From: Saccharopolyspora galaxeae
Lineage (GTDB): Bacteria; Actinomycetota; Actinomycetes; Mycobacteriales; Pseudonocardiaceae
Assembly: GCF_016526145.1 (NCBI RefSeq)
Contig: NZ_JADDUE010000017.1
Span: forward strand, 34,762 to 98,761
Length of the DNA: 64,000 bases
Reading direction: 5' to 3'
Notes under the pieces: model-generated
What the model was told of the DNA's origin: nothing
What the model saw: the letters and a program-made list of their open reading frames with translations, nothing else
Databases searched by the model: none
Translations under genes and position numbers: made by a program
Shown: positions 18,120-27,508 of the stretch, piece after piece
Layout of the letters: the number at the start of each line of letters is the position of its first letter
Position numbering within the stretch: the stretch's first letter is position 1

Positions 18120-18767
18120 GTGATACCCGAGACGTCGATCGATCCCGGTCCGCTGGACCGGCCGGGCAGGCTGCTCGGCGACGCCGCCGGGCGGCAGGCC
18201 GTCGCCGAGGAATCCGAGGCCGCGGCCGTGGCCGCCGACGGCGCGCTCATCGACTCATCGACCGGCGCCGCGCTGCGCTTCCTGGCCGCGGTGCTGCGCG
18301 CGAAGGCGGTCGTCGAAGTGGGCACCGGCACCGGCGACTCGGCTCGCTGGTTGCTCGCGGGCATGGCCCCGAGCGGACTGCTGACCTCGATCGATCTCGA
18401 CCCGACCGCGCAGCGCATCGCGCGCGAAGCGCTCGCGGCCGACGGGGTGCCGCGGTCGCGCACCCGGTTCATCACGGGCCTCGCCGATCAGGTGCTGCCG
18501 CGGCTCGCGGAGGGCGCCTACGACCTGATGTTCGTCGACGCGGCGCCGAGCGGATATCCGATGTACCTGGAGGTCGGGTCGCGGCTGCTGCGGCCCGGCG
18601 GGGCGATCGTGTTCGCAGGCACCAACCCGCCCGAGACCGCGGACCGGCACGATTCGCGGGCGGCGGCGCTGCGCGAACTCACCCAGGCCATCCGCGCCGA
18701 CGAGGGCCTCGTTCCAGTGGCGCTGCCGGTCGGCGACGGCCTGCTCGCCGTCGCCCGCTCGATCTGA
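18120..18767 (+). CDS. SAM-dependent O-methyltransferase (class I, COMT-like)
   Basis: 215 residues from GTG 18120. The Rossmann SAM-binding motif [18 protein letters not shown] is followed by [14 protein letters not shown], and the metal-site [16 protein letters not shown] matches cation-dependent O-methyltransferases. The catechol- or flavonoid-type substrate is unknown. It is divergent from sigE exactly as Rv1220c is in M. tuberculosis (from memory), which suggests co-regulation by envelope stress. It ends 11 bp before a pair of 51-bp palindromes. Confidence 0.9.
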   Translation: MIPETSIDPGPLDRPGRLLGDAAGRQAVAEESEAAAVAADGALIDSSTGAALRFLAAVLRAKAVVEVGTGTGDSARWLLAGMAPSGLLTSIDLDPTAQRIAREALAADGVPRSRTRFITGLADQVLPRLAEGAYDLMFVDAAPSGYPMYLEVGSRLLRPGGAIVFAGTNPPETADRHDSRAAALRELTQAIRADEGLVPVALPVGDGLLAVARSI

Positions 18768-18777
18768 TCCGCGCCCG

Positions 18778-18828
18778 GAGTGAACGGACCGCTGGCCCGG
18801 CTGGTTCGGACGAATGGTCCGCCCACTC
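18778..18828. repeat. 51-bp palindromic element, copy B1
   Basis: GAGTGAACGGACC at the left end and GGTCCGCCCACTC at the right pair at 11 of 13 positions. It lies immediately after the O-methyltransferase stop codon, between genes convergent with each other. A second copy follows 22 bp later in the same orientation, making a tandem pair. Confidence 0.85.
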
Positions 18829-18850
18829 GCGGAACCCGGAGTTGCTGATC

Positions 18851-18901
18851 GAGTGAACGGACTGTTGGTCCGGCTGGATTGGCCGAACGGTCCGCCCACT
18901 C
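18851..18901. repeat. 51-bp palindromic element, copy B2
   Basis: GAGTGAACGGACT ... GGTCCGCCCACTC, the same length as copy B1 and with a similar interior (TGGTCCGGCTGG-type). It ends seven bases before the mrp stop codon. With B1 it fills the whole gap between the convergent methyltransferase and mrp genes, a place for bidirectional termination. Confidence 0.85.
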
Positions 18902-18908
18902 GCGGCGA

Positions 18909-20048
18909 TCAAGCGGGGGAGACGGACAGCAGCTGGCCCGCCAGGCCGCGGGCGCGGGTGGACAGCCGCTTGGCGACGTCGGCGAGCACCTTCGACGACG
19001 GCGCGTCCGGCGCCTCGATGACCAGCGGAGTCCCGCTGTCCCCGGACTCCCGCAGCCGGGTGTCCAGCGGGACCTGGCCCAGCAGCGGGACATCGTGGCC
19101 GATCGAGCGGGTCAGCGAGTCCGCCACGATCTGCCCGCCGCCGCTGCCGAAGACCTCCATGCGCTGCCCGTCGGGCAGCTCCATCCAGGACATGTTCTCC
19201 ACGACCCCGGCGAGCCGCTGCCGCGTCTGCATCGCGATCGCCCCGGCGCGCTCGGCGACCTCGGCGGCTGCCTGCTGCGGCGTGGTCACCACCAGGATCT
19301 CGGCGTTCGGGATCAGCTGGGCGGTGGACAGCGCGACGTCGCCGGTGCCGGGCGGCAGGTCCAGCAGCAGCACGTCCAGGTCGCCCCAGAACACGTCCGA
19401 GAGGAACTGCTGCAGCGCGCGGTGCAGCATCGGCCCGCGCCACACGACCGGCGTGTTGCCCGGGGTGAACATCCCGATGGAGATCACCTTCACGCCGTGC
19501 GCCTGCGGCGGCATGATCATCTTGTCCACCTGGGTGGGCTTGCCGTCCGAACCCAGCATCCGGGGCACCGAGTGCCCGTAGATGTCGGCGTCGACCACGC
19601 CGACCGACAGCCCGCGCGCGGCCATCGAGGCGGCCAGGTTGACCGTCACGCTGGACTTGCCGACGCCGCCCTTGCCGGAGGCCACGCAGTACACCCGGGT
19701 CATCGAGCCGGGCTCGGCGAACGGGATGCGCGGTTCCTCGGAGTCGCCGCGCAGCTGCTTGCGCAGTTCGGAGCGCTGCTCGTCGCTCATCACGTCGAGT
19801 TCGACGGTCACCTCGCGCACCCCGTCGACCTCGCGCACGGCCTGGTCGACGCGCTGCGTGATGGTTTCCCGCATCGGGCAGCCCTGGACGGTCAAGTAGA
19901 CCTCGACGTCCACCTTGCCGTCCTCGCCGACGGTGACCGACTTGACCATGCCGAGTTCGGTGATCGGCTTGTGGATCTCGGGGTCATCGACCTTGCCGAG
20001 GGCCTGGCGGACGGCCTCTTCCGTGGGAGCGGAGTACGTGCTGGTCAC
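18909..20048 (-). CDS. mrp: Mrp/ApbC family iron-sulfur cluster carrier ATPase
   Basis: 379 residues. An N-terminal MIP18/DUF59 domain (1-100, with GCPMRETI and Cys57) is followed by a deviant Walker A SGKGGVGKSS (about 123-132), the DADIYGHS and LLLDLPPGTGD motifs of the MinD/Mrp ATPases, and the NPxx-type NMSWM segment. The CxxC that holds the bridging cluster in many Mrp proteins, normally after NMS, is absent (NMSWMELPDG). This is also so in mycobacterial Mrp. The role is assumed to be Fe-S cluster loading onto client proteins. It converges with the O-methyltransferase gene. Confidence 0.92.
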   Translation of the reverse strand: MTSTYSAPTEEAVRQALGKVDDPEIHKPITELGMVKSVTVGEDGKVDVEVYLTVQGCPMRETITQRVDQAVREVDGVREVTVELDVMSDEQRSELRKQLRGDSEEPRIPFAEPGSMTRVYCVASGKGGVGKSSVTVNLAASMAARGLSVGVVDADIYGHSVPRMLGSDGKPTQVDKMIMPPQAHGVKVISIGMFTPGNTPVVWRGPMLHRALQQFLSDVFWGDLDVLLLDLPPGTGDVALSTAQLIPNAEILVVTTPQQAAAEVAERAGAIAMQTRQRLAGVVENMSWMELPDGQRMEVFGSGGGQIVADSLTRSIGHDVPLLGQVPLDTRLRESGDSGTPLVIEAPDAPSSKVLADVAKRLSTRARGLAGQLLSVSPA

Positions 20049-20335
20049 GGTTGCGGTGACACCGACCCTTCCTGCGGGGACTGGTTGCCCCTCATGCTAC
20101 TGACCGGAAAGTGATGTTACGGACCGGTAGCCCCATGGGGGCGGGCGAGGGGTGCGCGGGGCGTGACCGCCCGGCGGCCGGCCCGGCGATCGTCGCGCCC
20201 GGGTTCGACGTGCTTGCGCTCGCCGCAGCGGTCCCGTGCGCTGGATTATTCCAGGCACCGGCTCCGACGTGCTGACATGAACAAACACGGGGGCGCTTCG
20301 CATTCATCTGACTGCCCTCCGTAGTATTACGCATC

Positions 20336-20827
20336 GTGACCGAGATAGGTCTTGACCGATTACCCACTAGTGGCGAGATGACGGCCTACCGCGCCTTCCT
20401 GCGCGCCCACGCCCGCGTCACGCGGTGCCTGGAAGGGGACCTGATCGCCCAGCAGCGGCTCACGCTCGCGGCCTACGACGTGCTGCGCGCACTGGCCGAG
20501 GCGCCGGAGCGGCGATTGCGAATGACCGAGCTGGCGGACGCGGTTCTGCTGTCCCGGTCCGGGGTGACCAGGCTGGTGGACCGGCTGGAGCGGATCGGGC
20601 TGGTGCACCGGGTCCGGGTGGATTCGGACGGCAGGGGAGTGCTCGCGGTGATCAGTGAAGCCGGTGAACACCGATTACGGTCTGCAGCCGGCACGCAGCT
20701 CGCCGGGGTGATGCAGTACTTCCTCTCGGTGACCGAGCCGCAGGAGCTGGAACAGTTCGCCCGGATCTGCGAGAAGCTCGCCGCCGGTGGCGTTCCGGCC
20801 CCGCCCGGGCAGCGCGCCCAGGCATGA
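20336..20827 (+). CDS. MarR family transcriptional regulator
   Basis: 163 residues from GTG 20336. The winged HTH is AYDVLRALAEAPERRLRMTELADAVLLSRSGVTRLVDRLERIGLVHR followed by a wing with RVDSDGRG, the usual MarR sequence. Helices at both ends form the dimer interface. The 287-bp gap to mrp upstream contains its promoter but no recognised operator. The target is unknown; adjacent genes are convergent and show no obvious link. Confidence 0.9.
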   Translation: MTEIGLDRLPTSGEMTAYRAFLRAHARVTRCLEGDLIAQQRLTLAAYDVLRALAEAPERRLRMTELADAVLLSRSGVTRLVDRLERIGLVHRVRVDSDGRGVLAVISEAGEHRLRSAAGTQLAGVMQYFLSVTEPQELEQFARICEKLAAGGVPAPPGQRAQA

Positions 20828-20924
20828 TCGACCGCCGATCGTCGCAGGCGCCCGCGCGCCGCTGAGTTCGTGCGAGCGGTGCTGGACCTGGCGGTGCCGG
20901 CCGAGCGCGCTGCGAGGAGCCCCA

Positions 20925-21461
20925 TCAGGGCACGTCGTCGCGCTCGCCCGCGCTCTCCGCGGATTCCCGGCGGCGGCGCGCGCCCGCGCTCTCCGTGCCG
21001 GGCAGTTCGTCGCGCAGCCGGTCCAGCTCGCCGCGCAGGTAGTCCCGGGTGGCCACCTCGCCGACGGCCAGGCGCAGCGCGGCGAGTTCGCGGGCCAGGT
21101 ACTCGGTGTCGGCCTTGGTCTGCTCGGCCCGCGCCCGGTCCTCCTCCAGCGAGACCCGGTCCCGGTCGTCCTGCCGGTTCTGCGCCAGCAGGATCAGCGG
21201 CGCCGCGTACGACGCCTGCGTGGAGAACGCCAGGTTGAGCAGGATGAACGGGTACGGGTCCCACGCCAGCCCGACCGCGAACAGGTTCATCGCGATCCAG
21301 GTGGTCACGAACACGGTCATCCAGAACAGGAACTTCCCGGTGCCCAGGAACCGGGCGATGCGCTCGGAGACCTGCCCGAAGACTTCCGGGTCGAACCGCA
21401 CGGCGAACCGGCGCGGCATCCGCGGCTGGTCCAGCCGGCGGCGGGGCAGCAGTTCAGGCAT
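20925..21461 (-). CDS. DUF1003 membrane protein
   Basis: 178 residues from ATG 21461, which overlaps the 3' end of the MgtE-like gene by eight bases. Two membrane helices with the conserved DUF1003 signature are seen: FLFWMTVFVTTWIAMNLF, then WDPYPFILLNLAFSTQASYAAPLILLAQNRQ. A charged coiled-coil tail (ERDRV...YLARELAALRLAVGEVATR) follows. Function unknown. It is paired with the MgtE-like gene in the same way as Rv1231c-Rv1232c in M. tuberculosis (from memory). Confidence 0.9.
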   Translation of the reverse strand: MPELLPRRRLDQPRMPRRFAVRFDPEVFGQVSERIARFLGTGKFLFWMTVFVTTWIAMNLFAVGLAWDPYPFILLNLAFSTQASYAAPLILLAQNRQDDRDRVSLEEDRARAEQTKADTEYLARELAALRLAVGEVATRDYLRGELDRLRDELPGTESAGARRRRESAESAGERDDVP

Positions 21462-22779
21462 CGTCGCTCGCTCTCCGCGCCGCCGCGGCGCCGGTTCGCG
21501 GATCACCCGGCGCGGCGGGATCGTCGCGGTCCGGCAGCCCGCTCTCCCGCCAGTTCTCCGGCAGCAGGTGGTCGAGCACGTCGTCCACGGTGACCGCGCC
21601 GATCAGGTGCTCCTGGTCGTCCAGCACCGGGCCGCAAACCAGGTTGTAGGCGGCGAAGTAGCGAGTGACCTCGGCCAGCGAGGCCGTCGGCGGCAGGCTC
21701 GCCAGCCCGGTGTCCAGCGCCCCGGCGACCAAAGTGGACGGTGGTTCGCGGAGCAGCCGCTGGATGTGCACGCAGCCCAGGTAGCGCCCGGTCGGCGTGG
21801 CCGACGGCGGGCGGCAGACGAAGACCATGCTGGCCAGCGCCACCGGCAGCTCGGCGTTGCGCACCATCGCCAGCGCCTCGGCGATCGTGGCGTCCGGCCC
21901 GACCACGACCGCTTCCGGGGTCATCAGCCCGCCCGCGGTGTCCGAGGAGTACGCCAGGAGCCGTTTGACCGGCGCGGACTCGGCGGGCTCCATCAGCTCC
22001 AGCAGCCGGTTCTTGTCCCCTTCGGACAGTTCGGCGAGCAGGTCGGCGGCGTCGTCCGGGCTCATCGCCTCGAGCACGTCCGCGGCCCGGTCTTCGCCGA
22101 GGTGGGTCAGCAGGTCCTTCTGGTCGTCCTCGGGCATCTCCTCCACGACGTCGGCGAGCCGTTCGTCGTCGAGCGCCTCGGCGACCTCGTAGCGCCGTTT
22201 GGCGGGCAGTTCGTGCAGCGTGCTGGCGACGTCCACGGCGCGCATCGTGTCCAGCATCGTCAGCAGCTGCTCGACGCCCTGCGGACGGCCGCTGAGCTCG
22301 GCCACGGCGAGGCCGCTGACCTGGTCCCACTCCAGCACCTGCACCGCTCCGCGCCGTCCCAGCCGCCCGGAGCGTTCCCGCACCGCGAGCCTGCTGATCC
22401 GCCAGTCCCGCGTGCGGGTCTGCTCCAGCGCGGCGTCCACCAGCACGGCCGCTGCGCCGGAGGCGGCCACCGTGACCTTCGCGTCGAGCAGCTGGCCGAG
22501 CACCAGGACTTCGTTGGGGCGCTGGTGGAAGTGGCGCATGTTGACCGAGCCGGTGGCGAGGGTGACCGCGTTCGGCTCGATCCGGGTCACCCGCAGCATC
22601 GGCACGAAGATCCGCCTGCGCGGGGCCATCTCCATGACCAGGCCGAGCACTCGCGGCGGCTGGCTGCCGATCCGCAGCCCGGCCACCACGTCGCGCACCC
22701 GCCCGATCGACTCGCCGTCCGGCCCGAACACGGCGAGTCCGGCGACTCGCGCCGCGTACACCCTGTCGGTGGCTGCCAC
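21454..22779 (-). CDS. MgtE N-terminal/CBS domain protein without transport domain
   Basis: 441 residues from GTG 22779 (the orthologue begins at the equivalent AxxxRVYAARLAG). A PRC-barrel-like N-terminus (GESIGRVRDVV) is followed by the superhelical MgtE N-domain (ALDDERLADVVEEMPEDDQKDLLTHLGEDRAADVLEAMSPDDAADLLAEL) and a CBS pair (TAGGLMTPEAVVVGPDATIAEAL; TASLAEVTRYF...GAVTVDDVL). The five-helix Mg2+ channel of true MgtE is missing and the protein simply ends after the CBS pair. It is therefore a regulatory or sensing protein, not a transporter. The overlapping DUF1003 membrane protein could be its partner; this is inference. Confidence 0.9.
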   Translation of the reverse strand: MAATDRVYAARVAGLAVFGPDGESIGRVRDVVAGLRIGSQPPRVLGLVMEMAPRRRIFVPMLRVTRIEPNAVTLATGSVNMRHFHQRPNEVLVLGQLLDAKVTVAASGAAAVLVDAALEQTRTRDWRISRLAVRERSGRLGRRGAVQVLEWDQVSGLAVAELSGRPQGVEQLLTMLDTMRAVDVASTLHELPAKRRYEVAEALDDERLADVVEEMPEDDQKDLLTHLGEDRAADVLEAMSPDDAADLLAELSEGDKNRLLELMEPAESAPVKRLLAYSSDTAGGLMTPEAVVVGPDATIAEALAMVRNAELPVALASMVFVCRPPSATPTGRYLGCVHIQRLLREPPSTLVAGALDTGLASLPPTASLAEVTRYFAAYNLVCGPVLDDQEHLIGAVTVDDVLDHLLPENWRESGLPDRDDPAAPGDPRTGAAAARRASDDA

Positions 22780-22936
22780 GCTGATCAGGCTAGTCGGCCC
22801 GGCGGGCACGGGCAGTCGCAGCGAGATCCGAGCGCATGTCGTGGCGGTCCGGGACGGGCACCAAGACGTTCGTCACACCTCCGGCGGCCGCCGCGCGTGA
22901 TAGATACCGGATGCCGTGCTCGACGAGGAGGTTTTC

Positions 22937-23890
22937 GTGGATCAGCGTTCCCGCCGCAGTTGCCTGGCCGTTCCCGGTTCGAGCGCGAAGATGATCGACA
23001 AGGCGCGCGGTCTGGCGGTGGACTCGTTCTTCCTGGACCTGGAGGACGCGGTCGCGCCGCTGGCGAAGGCCGAAGCCCGCGGCCGGGTGGTGGACGCGCT
23101 CAACGAGGGCGGCTGGGACGGCAAGATCCGGTCGGTGCGGGTCAACGACCTCAGCACGGAATGGACCTACCGGGACGTGATCGAGGTCGTGGAGGGCGCC
23201 GGGGCGAACCTGGACACGATCATGCTGCCGAAGGTGCAGGGCGCCGAGCAGGTGCGCTGGCTGGACCTGACGCTGTCCCAGATCGAGCGGGCGAACGGGC
23301 TGGAGCCAGGCCGGATCGGCGTCGAGGCGCAGATCGAGGACGCCCGCGGGCTGGTCGAGGTGGACGCCATCGCGGGCGCGACGCCGCGGATGGAGGCGTT
23401 GATCTTCGGACCCGCGGACTTCATGGCCTCGATCAACATGCGCTCGCTGGTCGTGGGTGAGCAGCCGCCCGGCTACGACGTCGGCGACGCCTACCACTAC
23501 ACCCTGATGCGGCTGCTGATGGCCGCGCGGGCGCACGACATCCAGGCGATCGACGGTCCGTACCTGGCGATCAAGGACCTGGAGGGGCTGCGGCGGGTCG
23601 GCGGCCGGTCGGCGGCGCTGGGCTTCGACGGCAAGTGGGTGCTGCACCCGGCGCAGGTGGACGCGGTGAACGAGCTGTTCTCGCCGCGGCAGGAGGACTA
23701 CGACCACGCCGAGAACATCCTGGACGCCTACGAGTGGCACACCTCGGAAGCCGGTGGCAAGCGCGGTGCGGCGATGCTCGGCGACGAGATGATCGACGAG
23801 GCGTCCCGCAAGATGGCGCTGGTGATCGCGGGCAAGGGCCGCGCCGCCGGGATGTCCCGGCAGGATCCCTGGACGCCGCCGGAGAGCTGA
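22937..23890 (+). CDS. HpcH/HpaI-CitE family CoA-ester lyase
   Basis: 317 residues from GTG 22937, which has GAGGAGG five bases upstream; the longer frame from 22916 lacks such a site. Motifs: RRSCLAVPGSSAKMIDKA, DLEDAVAP, the glutamate-bearing VEAQIEDARG, FGPADFMASI and GFDGKWVLHPAQVDAVN. These match L-malyl-CoA/beta-methylmalyl-CoA lyase-type proteins more closely than citrate lyase CitE, and the enzyme needs Mg2+. No partner mcl or mct gene is nearby, so the substrate (malyl-, methylmalyl- or citramalyl-CoA) is open. Confidence 0.9.
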   Translation: MDQRSRRSCLAVPGSSAKMIDKARGLAVDSFFLDLEDAVAPLAKAEARGRVVDALNEGGWDGKIRSVRVNDLSTEWTYRDVIEVVEGAGANLDTIMLPKVQGAEQVRWLDLTLSQIERANGLEPGRIGVEAQIEDARGLVEVDAIAGATPRMEALIFGPADFMASINMRSLVVGEQPPGYDVGDAYHYTLMRLLMAARAHDIQAIDGPYLAIKDLEGLRRVGGRSAALGFDGKWVLHPAQVDAVNELFSPRQEDYDHAENILDAYEWHTSEAGGKRGAAMLGDEMIDEASRKMALVIAGKGRAAGMSRQDPWTPPES

Positions 23891-24047
23891 TTCCGCGCGT
23901 GCGGGCTGCGCGGGATCTCGCGAGTTCCGCCCGTGCGGACGTACCTCGTCGTCGCCGAAGCGCGGTAGGTTGTGATCAACGGGTCGTCGGGGGTGGTCGC
24001 GGGTCCGCCGCTGCCGGCTCGGATCGGATCGACCGAGGGGCGGCGGC

Positions 24048-27000
24048 ATGGACGGCGGCGGCGCGCATCCGGCGGCTGGGCGCGAGCGGCACACCGAGAA
24101 CGAGCGCGAACTCCGGCTCGCGCTGGCGATGCGCGGCGGGGCGAGCCTGGCGGTGTGGATCGGCGGCGCCGTCGCGGAGATCGACGAGCTGCGCCGCGCC
24201 ACCGCCGAGCCCCGCGAGCACCCGTGGGCGAAGCTGGCCGGTCTGGCCGGCTACGACCAGGTCTCGGTGGACGTGCTCGCGGGCGCCTCCGCGGGCGGAT
24301 TGAACGCCACGCTGCTGTCCGCATCGATCGTCTACGGGATGCCGTTCGCGGACATGCGCGGGCTGTGGGTGCGGTTGGCCGACCTGGAGGCGATGTCCCG
24401 GGCGGTGCCGCGCTTCTGGCAGCCGCGGCCGGACTCGCTGCTGGCGGGCGACGCCTACTTCCGCGCCGAACTGGCCCGCCTGATCACCGAGCGGGTCCCG
24501 CCCGCGGAGCAGGCCCGCGACCTCGGCGACCGGCTGGACCTGCTGCTGACGGCGACGCTGCTGGACCCGGTGCTGGAGCGGCACTTCGACGCCCGGTCCG
24601 GGTCGCTGCTCGAGCAGCGCCGCACCGCCTCGTTCCACTTCCGGCACCGGGGCAGGTCCGGGCAGCCGCTGTCGGACTTCGGCACCGGCAAGGACTTCCC
24701 GGCCACCGCGCTGCAGCTGGCCGAGGCCGCGCGCGCCACCTCGTCGTTCCCGTTCGCGTTCGAGCCTGCGCAGGTGCATTCCGGAACCGGTGCCGCGCCG
24801 CCGGGCGAGCCGGACATGTTCGGCGTGTTCTCCGAAACCGCCACCGATTCCCGCGCGTTCCGGGTGATCGACGGCGGGGTGCTGGACAACATCCCGGTGA
24901 CCGCCGCGATCCGCGAGATGGCCGCGGTGCCCACCGAGCGGCCCAGCACGCGCTGGCTGCTGTACCTGAACCCGGAGCCGGAAGTGGCTCCGGAAGGGCG
25001 GGGCAGTCAGCTCGCGCTGCCGGTGGCTTCCACGGCGCTGCGCGCGCGGATGTCGCAGGAGTCGCTGCTGGCGGATCTGGACGCGCTGGAGTGGCACAAC
25101 CGGGCGGTGCAGCGCACCGAGCTGCGGCGGCGGTCCGTTTTCGCGCCGCTGCTGGCCGCGGAACCCGTTGCGCGGCAAGGCGTGCTGCTGGCGCAGGCGG
25201 CGGAGGTGCAAGCGCAGAACGCGGTCGTGCGCGCGGAGCTGGATGCCCAGGCGGTGCTGCGGCTGCTCACCGAACCGGCCGGCACCGAGGACGGCAGGCT
25301 GCTGCCGCCGGTGGTCGGGGATCCGCTGGCCGGCTGGTCCCCGCAGGCGGGCACGCGACTGGACCGCGAGCTCTCCGGCGGGCTGGCGCGCCGCGCCGCC
25401 GCCGCGCCGGGCGAGGTCTTCGACGACGTGCGCGGCCTGCTCTCGGGTGTGCAGGAATGCCTGGATTGGGCGCGGGATGCCGAACGCTGGGCCGACCGGG
25501 AGCAGCTGCCGGTGCTCAGCGCGTGCAAGACGGAGCTGTACCGGCTGCGCACGTTCGGCGAGGTGCTGGAAGGCCACGCGGACCGGTACTGGATCAACGG
25601 TGCGCGGATGGAACCGATCGTGGCCGCCGACGAGCTGGCGGACTGGGTCCAGCGGGTGGCCGAGCGCCGCGACCGGCTGCAGCACCACCTGCCGTCGCCG
25701 GTGCGGCCGCTGCTGGGCGCGGTGCTGGCGGAGGTGCGCCACGGCAAGCGGTTCCAGCGGGCGCTGGAGGACTTCGCGGGCGAACTGATGTCCATAGTGG
25801 ACTCATCGGGTGCCGATGCGGTGCCGCACGACCCGGACGGCGTCGACGCGGTCGCCGAGGCGAACGCCGTGCTGCACGGCATCGCCGACCGGATCGGCAC
25901 CGCTGTGCCGCCGCGCGCGCACGTCGAAGCGCCCGCGCAGTGCGGCTACGACCTGCTCGAACGCACCGACCGGCGGCCCGAGACGCTGCGCGCGCTGGTC
26001 GTGCTGACCGCTCCGCTGGACGTGGGCCGGGTGCCCGGCGACCACATCAACTTCTTGCGCGTGGTCAGCGATGCACCGTCCGCGTTGCCGTTCGAGGCGC
26101 TCGCGCGCGGCGGCGCGAGCGAGTTGCGCGTGGCGGACAAGGTGCGCGGCGGGGACCTCGGCAACTTCGGCGCGTTCCTGTCCGCGCGCTGGCGGGCCAA
26201 CGACTGGATGTGGGGCCGACTGGACGCCGCATCCGCGCTGACCGAGCTGCTGGTGGCACCGCAACGGCTGGTGCGGCACAACGCCGACCTCGGCGCCAGC
26301 GGCCTGGCCGAGCGGTTCCGCGCGATCGTCACCACGCCGACCCGCCAGGAGCTCGGCGAGGCTGCGGAATCCGAGGGCTGGCGGGACTTCCTCGGCGAGT
26401 TGTGGAGCAAGCACGCCGATCAGGTCCGCGCCGAGCTGACCGCGCTGTTCGACGCCCCGGACCAGGAGCACGCCCTGACCTCCACCAAGGCGCTGGTCAA
26501 CGAACGGCTGCACTGGACCATCGCCGCGCGCGAGCTGCCGTTCGTCGGCACCGTCGCAACCGGCGCCGATCCGGGTGAGCGTCAGGAACCGGACGTGCCG
26601 GAGCCGCAGCGGCTCGGCAACGACGTGCGGCGGTACGCCGTGGGCCGCCAACGGGTCGGCGATCTGGGCGAGCGCCGGACGGCCTCGATCGCGATCCGTT
26701 CCGGCCTGATCGCCTACCGCGCCGTGCGCCCGGGTAGCACCGGAGTGCTGCGGTTCCTCGGCCGGTGGGCGATGACGCTGGTCAAACCGCTCCTGATGGC
26801 CGTGGTGCTGGCGATCGCCGCACCCCGCAGGGCCGCGCTGGTGGCGTTCCTGGGCGCGGGCGCGGTGGGCTTGACCGGGATCGGCGGAGCGGTTCCGGGC
26901 GTTGCCGGACACTGCTCGCCCCTACCGCTGCGATCCTCGCCAGGTTGCGCGATCCTCCCGGGCCGGGGCTACGTCCACGCACCGTTCGGCTTCGCCCCGT

Positions 27001-27491
27001 TCCAGCTCACCGCGGTTTCCGCGGTGGCGTTCCTGCTAGCGGCGGTCTTCGCGCTGTGGCTCGGCTACCGGCTGATGAGCCACGGGCACGGCCTCGGCCG
27101 CTGGGTTCCCGCCTGCTTCGTCGCAGCGGCGTTGGTGGCGGTGTTGCTGTGGGCGGCGAACGCCGGTTTCCGGCTCGGGCCGACCGGTGTGGCCGGGGTT
27201 GCCGTAGTGCTGACCTGGCTTGCCGCGTTGGGGTACCGCGCCTCCGGCCGGTTGCTGGCTGCGGTGTTGTCGGCGGCTGTTTTCGCGGTGGCGGTGCTGG
27301 TGGTGATCCCGAGGTTCGGTGATACCGGCTGGCTGCTGCCGACCACGCTCGTCGCGGCCTACGCGCAGATGGTGCTGCTGTCCAGTGCCGACCTGCTGCG
27401 TCCCCGCCCACGGCCGGAACGCTCCGAAGGCGAAAGCGCGCCGCCCGCCGACGTCCGGGCGAGCGCGCCGACCCCGGCGGCGGAGTCCTGA
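24048..27491 (+). CDS. Large patatin-like phospholipase (DUF3376 type) with C-terminal membrane helices
   Basis: 1147 residues. The patatin domain (about 20-310) has an oxyanion loop MRGGASLAVW, the nucleophile elbow GASAGG (Ser81) and the dyad aspartate in VIDGGVLDN (Asp275), so the Ser-Asp dyad is complete. A central 550-residue region matches the DUF3376-containing patatin-like proteins of actinomycetes (WGRLDAASALTELLV is a recognisable stretch). From about residue 900 there are five or six membrane helices (LVKPLLMAVVLAIAA, LTAVSAVAFLLAAVFALWLG, ACFVAAALVAVLLWAA and others). It is probably a membrane-anchored lipid hydrolase facing the cytoplasm. The substrate is unknown. Its stop lies 17 bp before the CPBP protease gene, suggesting co-transcription. 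Confidence 0.85.
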   Translation: MDGGGAHPAAGRERHTENERELRLALAMRGGASLAVWIGGAVAEIDELRRATAEPREHPWAKLAGLAGYDQVSVDVLAGASAGGLNATLLSASIVYGMPFADMRGLWVRLADLEAMSRAVPRFWQPRPDSLLAGDAYFRAELARLITERVPPAEQARDLGDRLDLLLTATLLDPVLERHFDARSGSLLEQRRTASFHFRHRGRSGQPLSDFGTGKDFPATALQLAEAARATSSFPFAFEPAQVHSGTGAAPPGEPDMFGVFSETATDSRAFRVIDGGVLDNIPVTAAIREMAAVPTERPSTRWLLYLNPEPEVAPEGRGSQLALPVASTALRARMSQESLLADLDALEWHNRAVQRTELRRRSVFAPLLAAEPVARQGVLLAQAAEVQAQNAVVRAELDAQAVLRLLTEPAGTEDGRLLPPVVGDPLAGWSPQAGTRLDRELSGGLARRAAAAPGEVFDDVRGLLSGVQECLDWARDAERWADREQLPVLSACKTELYRLRTFGEVLEGHADRYWINGARMEPIVAADELADWVQRVAERRDRLQHHLPSPVRPLLGAVLAEVRHGKRFQRALEDFAGELMSIVDSSGADAVPHDPDGVDAVAEANAVLHGIADRIGTAVPPRAHVEAPAQCGYDLLERTDRRPETLRALVVLTAPLDVGRVPGDHINFLRVVSDAPSALPFEALARGGASELRVADKVRGGDLGNFGAFLSARWRANDWMWGRLDAASALTELLVAPQRLVRHNADLGASGLAERFRAIVTTPTRQELGEAAESEGWRDFLGELWSKHADQVRAELTALFDAPDQEHALTSTKALVNERLHWTIAARELPFVGTVATGADPGERQEPDVPEPQRLGNDVRRYAVGRQRVGDLGERRTASIAIRSGLIAYRAVRPGSTGVLRFLGRWAMTLVKPLLMAVVLAIAAPRRAALVAFLGAGAVGLTGIGGAVPGVAGHCSPLPLRSSPGCAILPGRGYVHAPFGFAPFQLTAVSAVAFLLAAVFALWLGYRLMSHGHGLGRWVPACFVAAALVAVLLWAANAGFRLGPTGVAGVAVVLTWLAALGYRASGRLLAAVLSAAVFAVAVLVVIPRFGDTGWLLPTTLVAAYAQMVLLSSADLLRPRPRPERSEGESAPPADVRASAPTPAAES

Positions 27492-27508
27492 CCATTACGA
27501 TCATCGGC

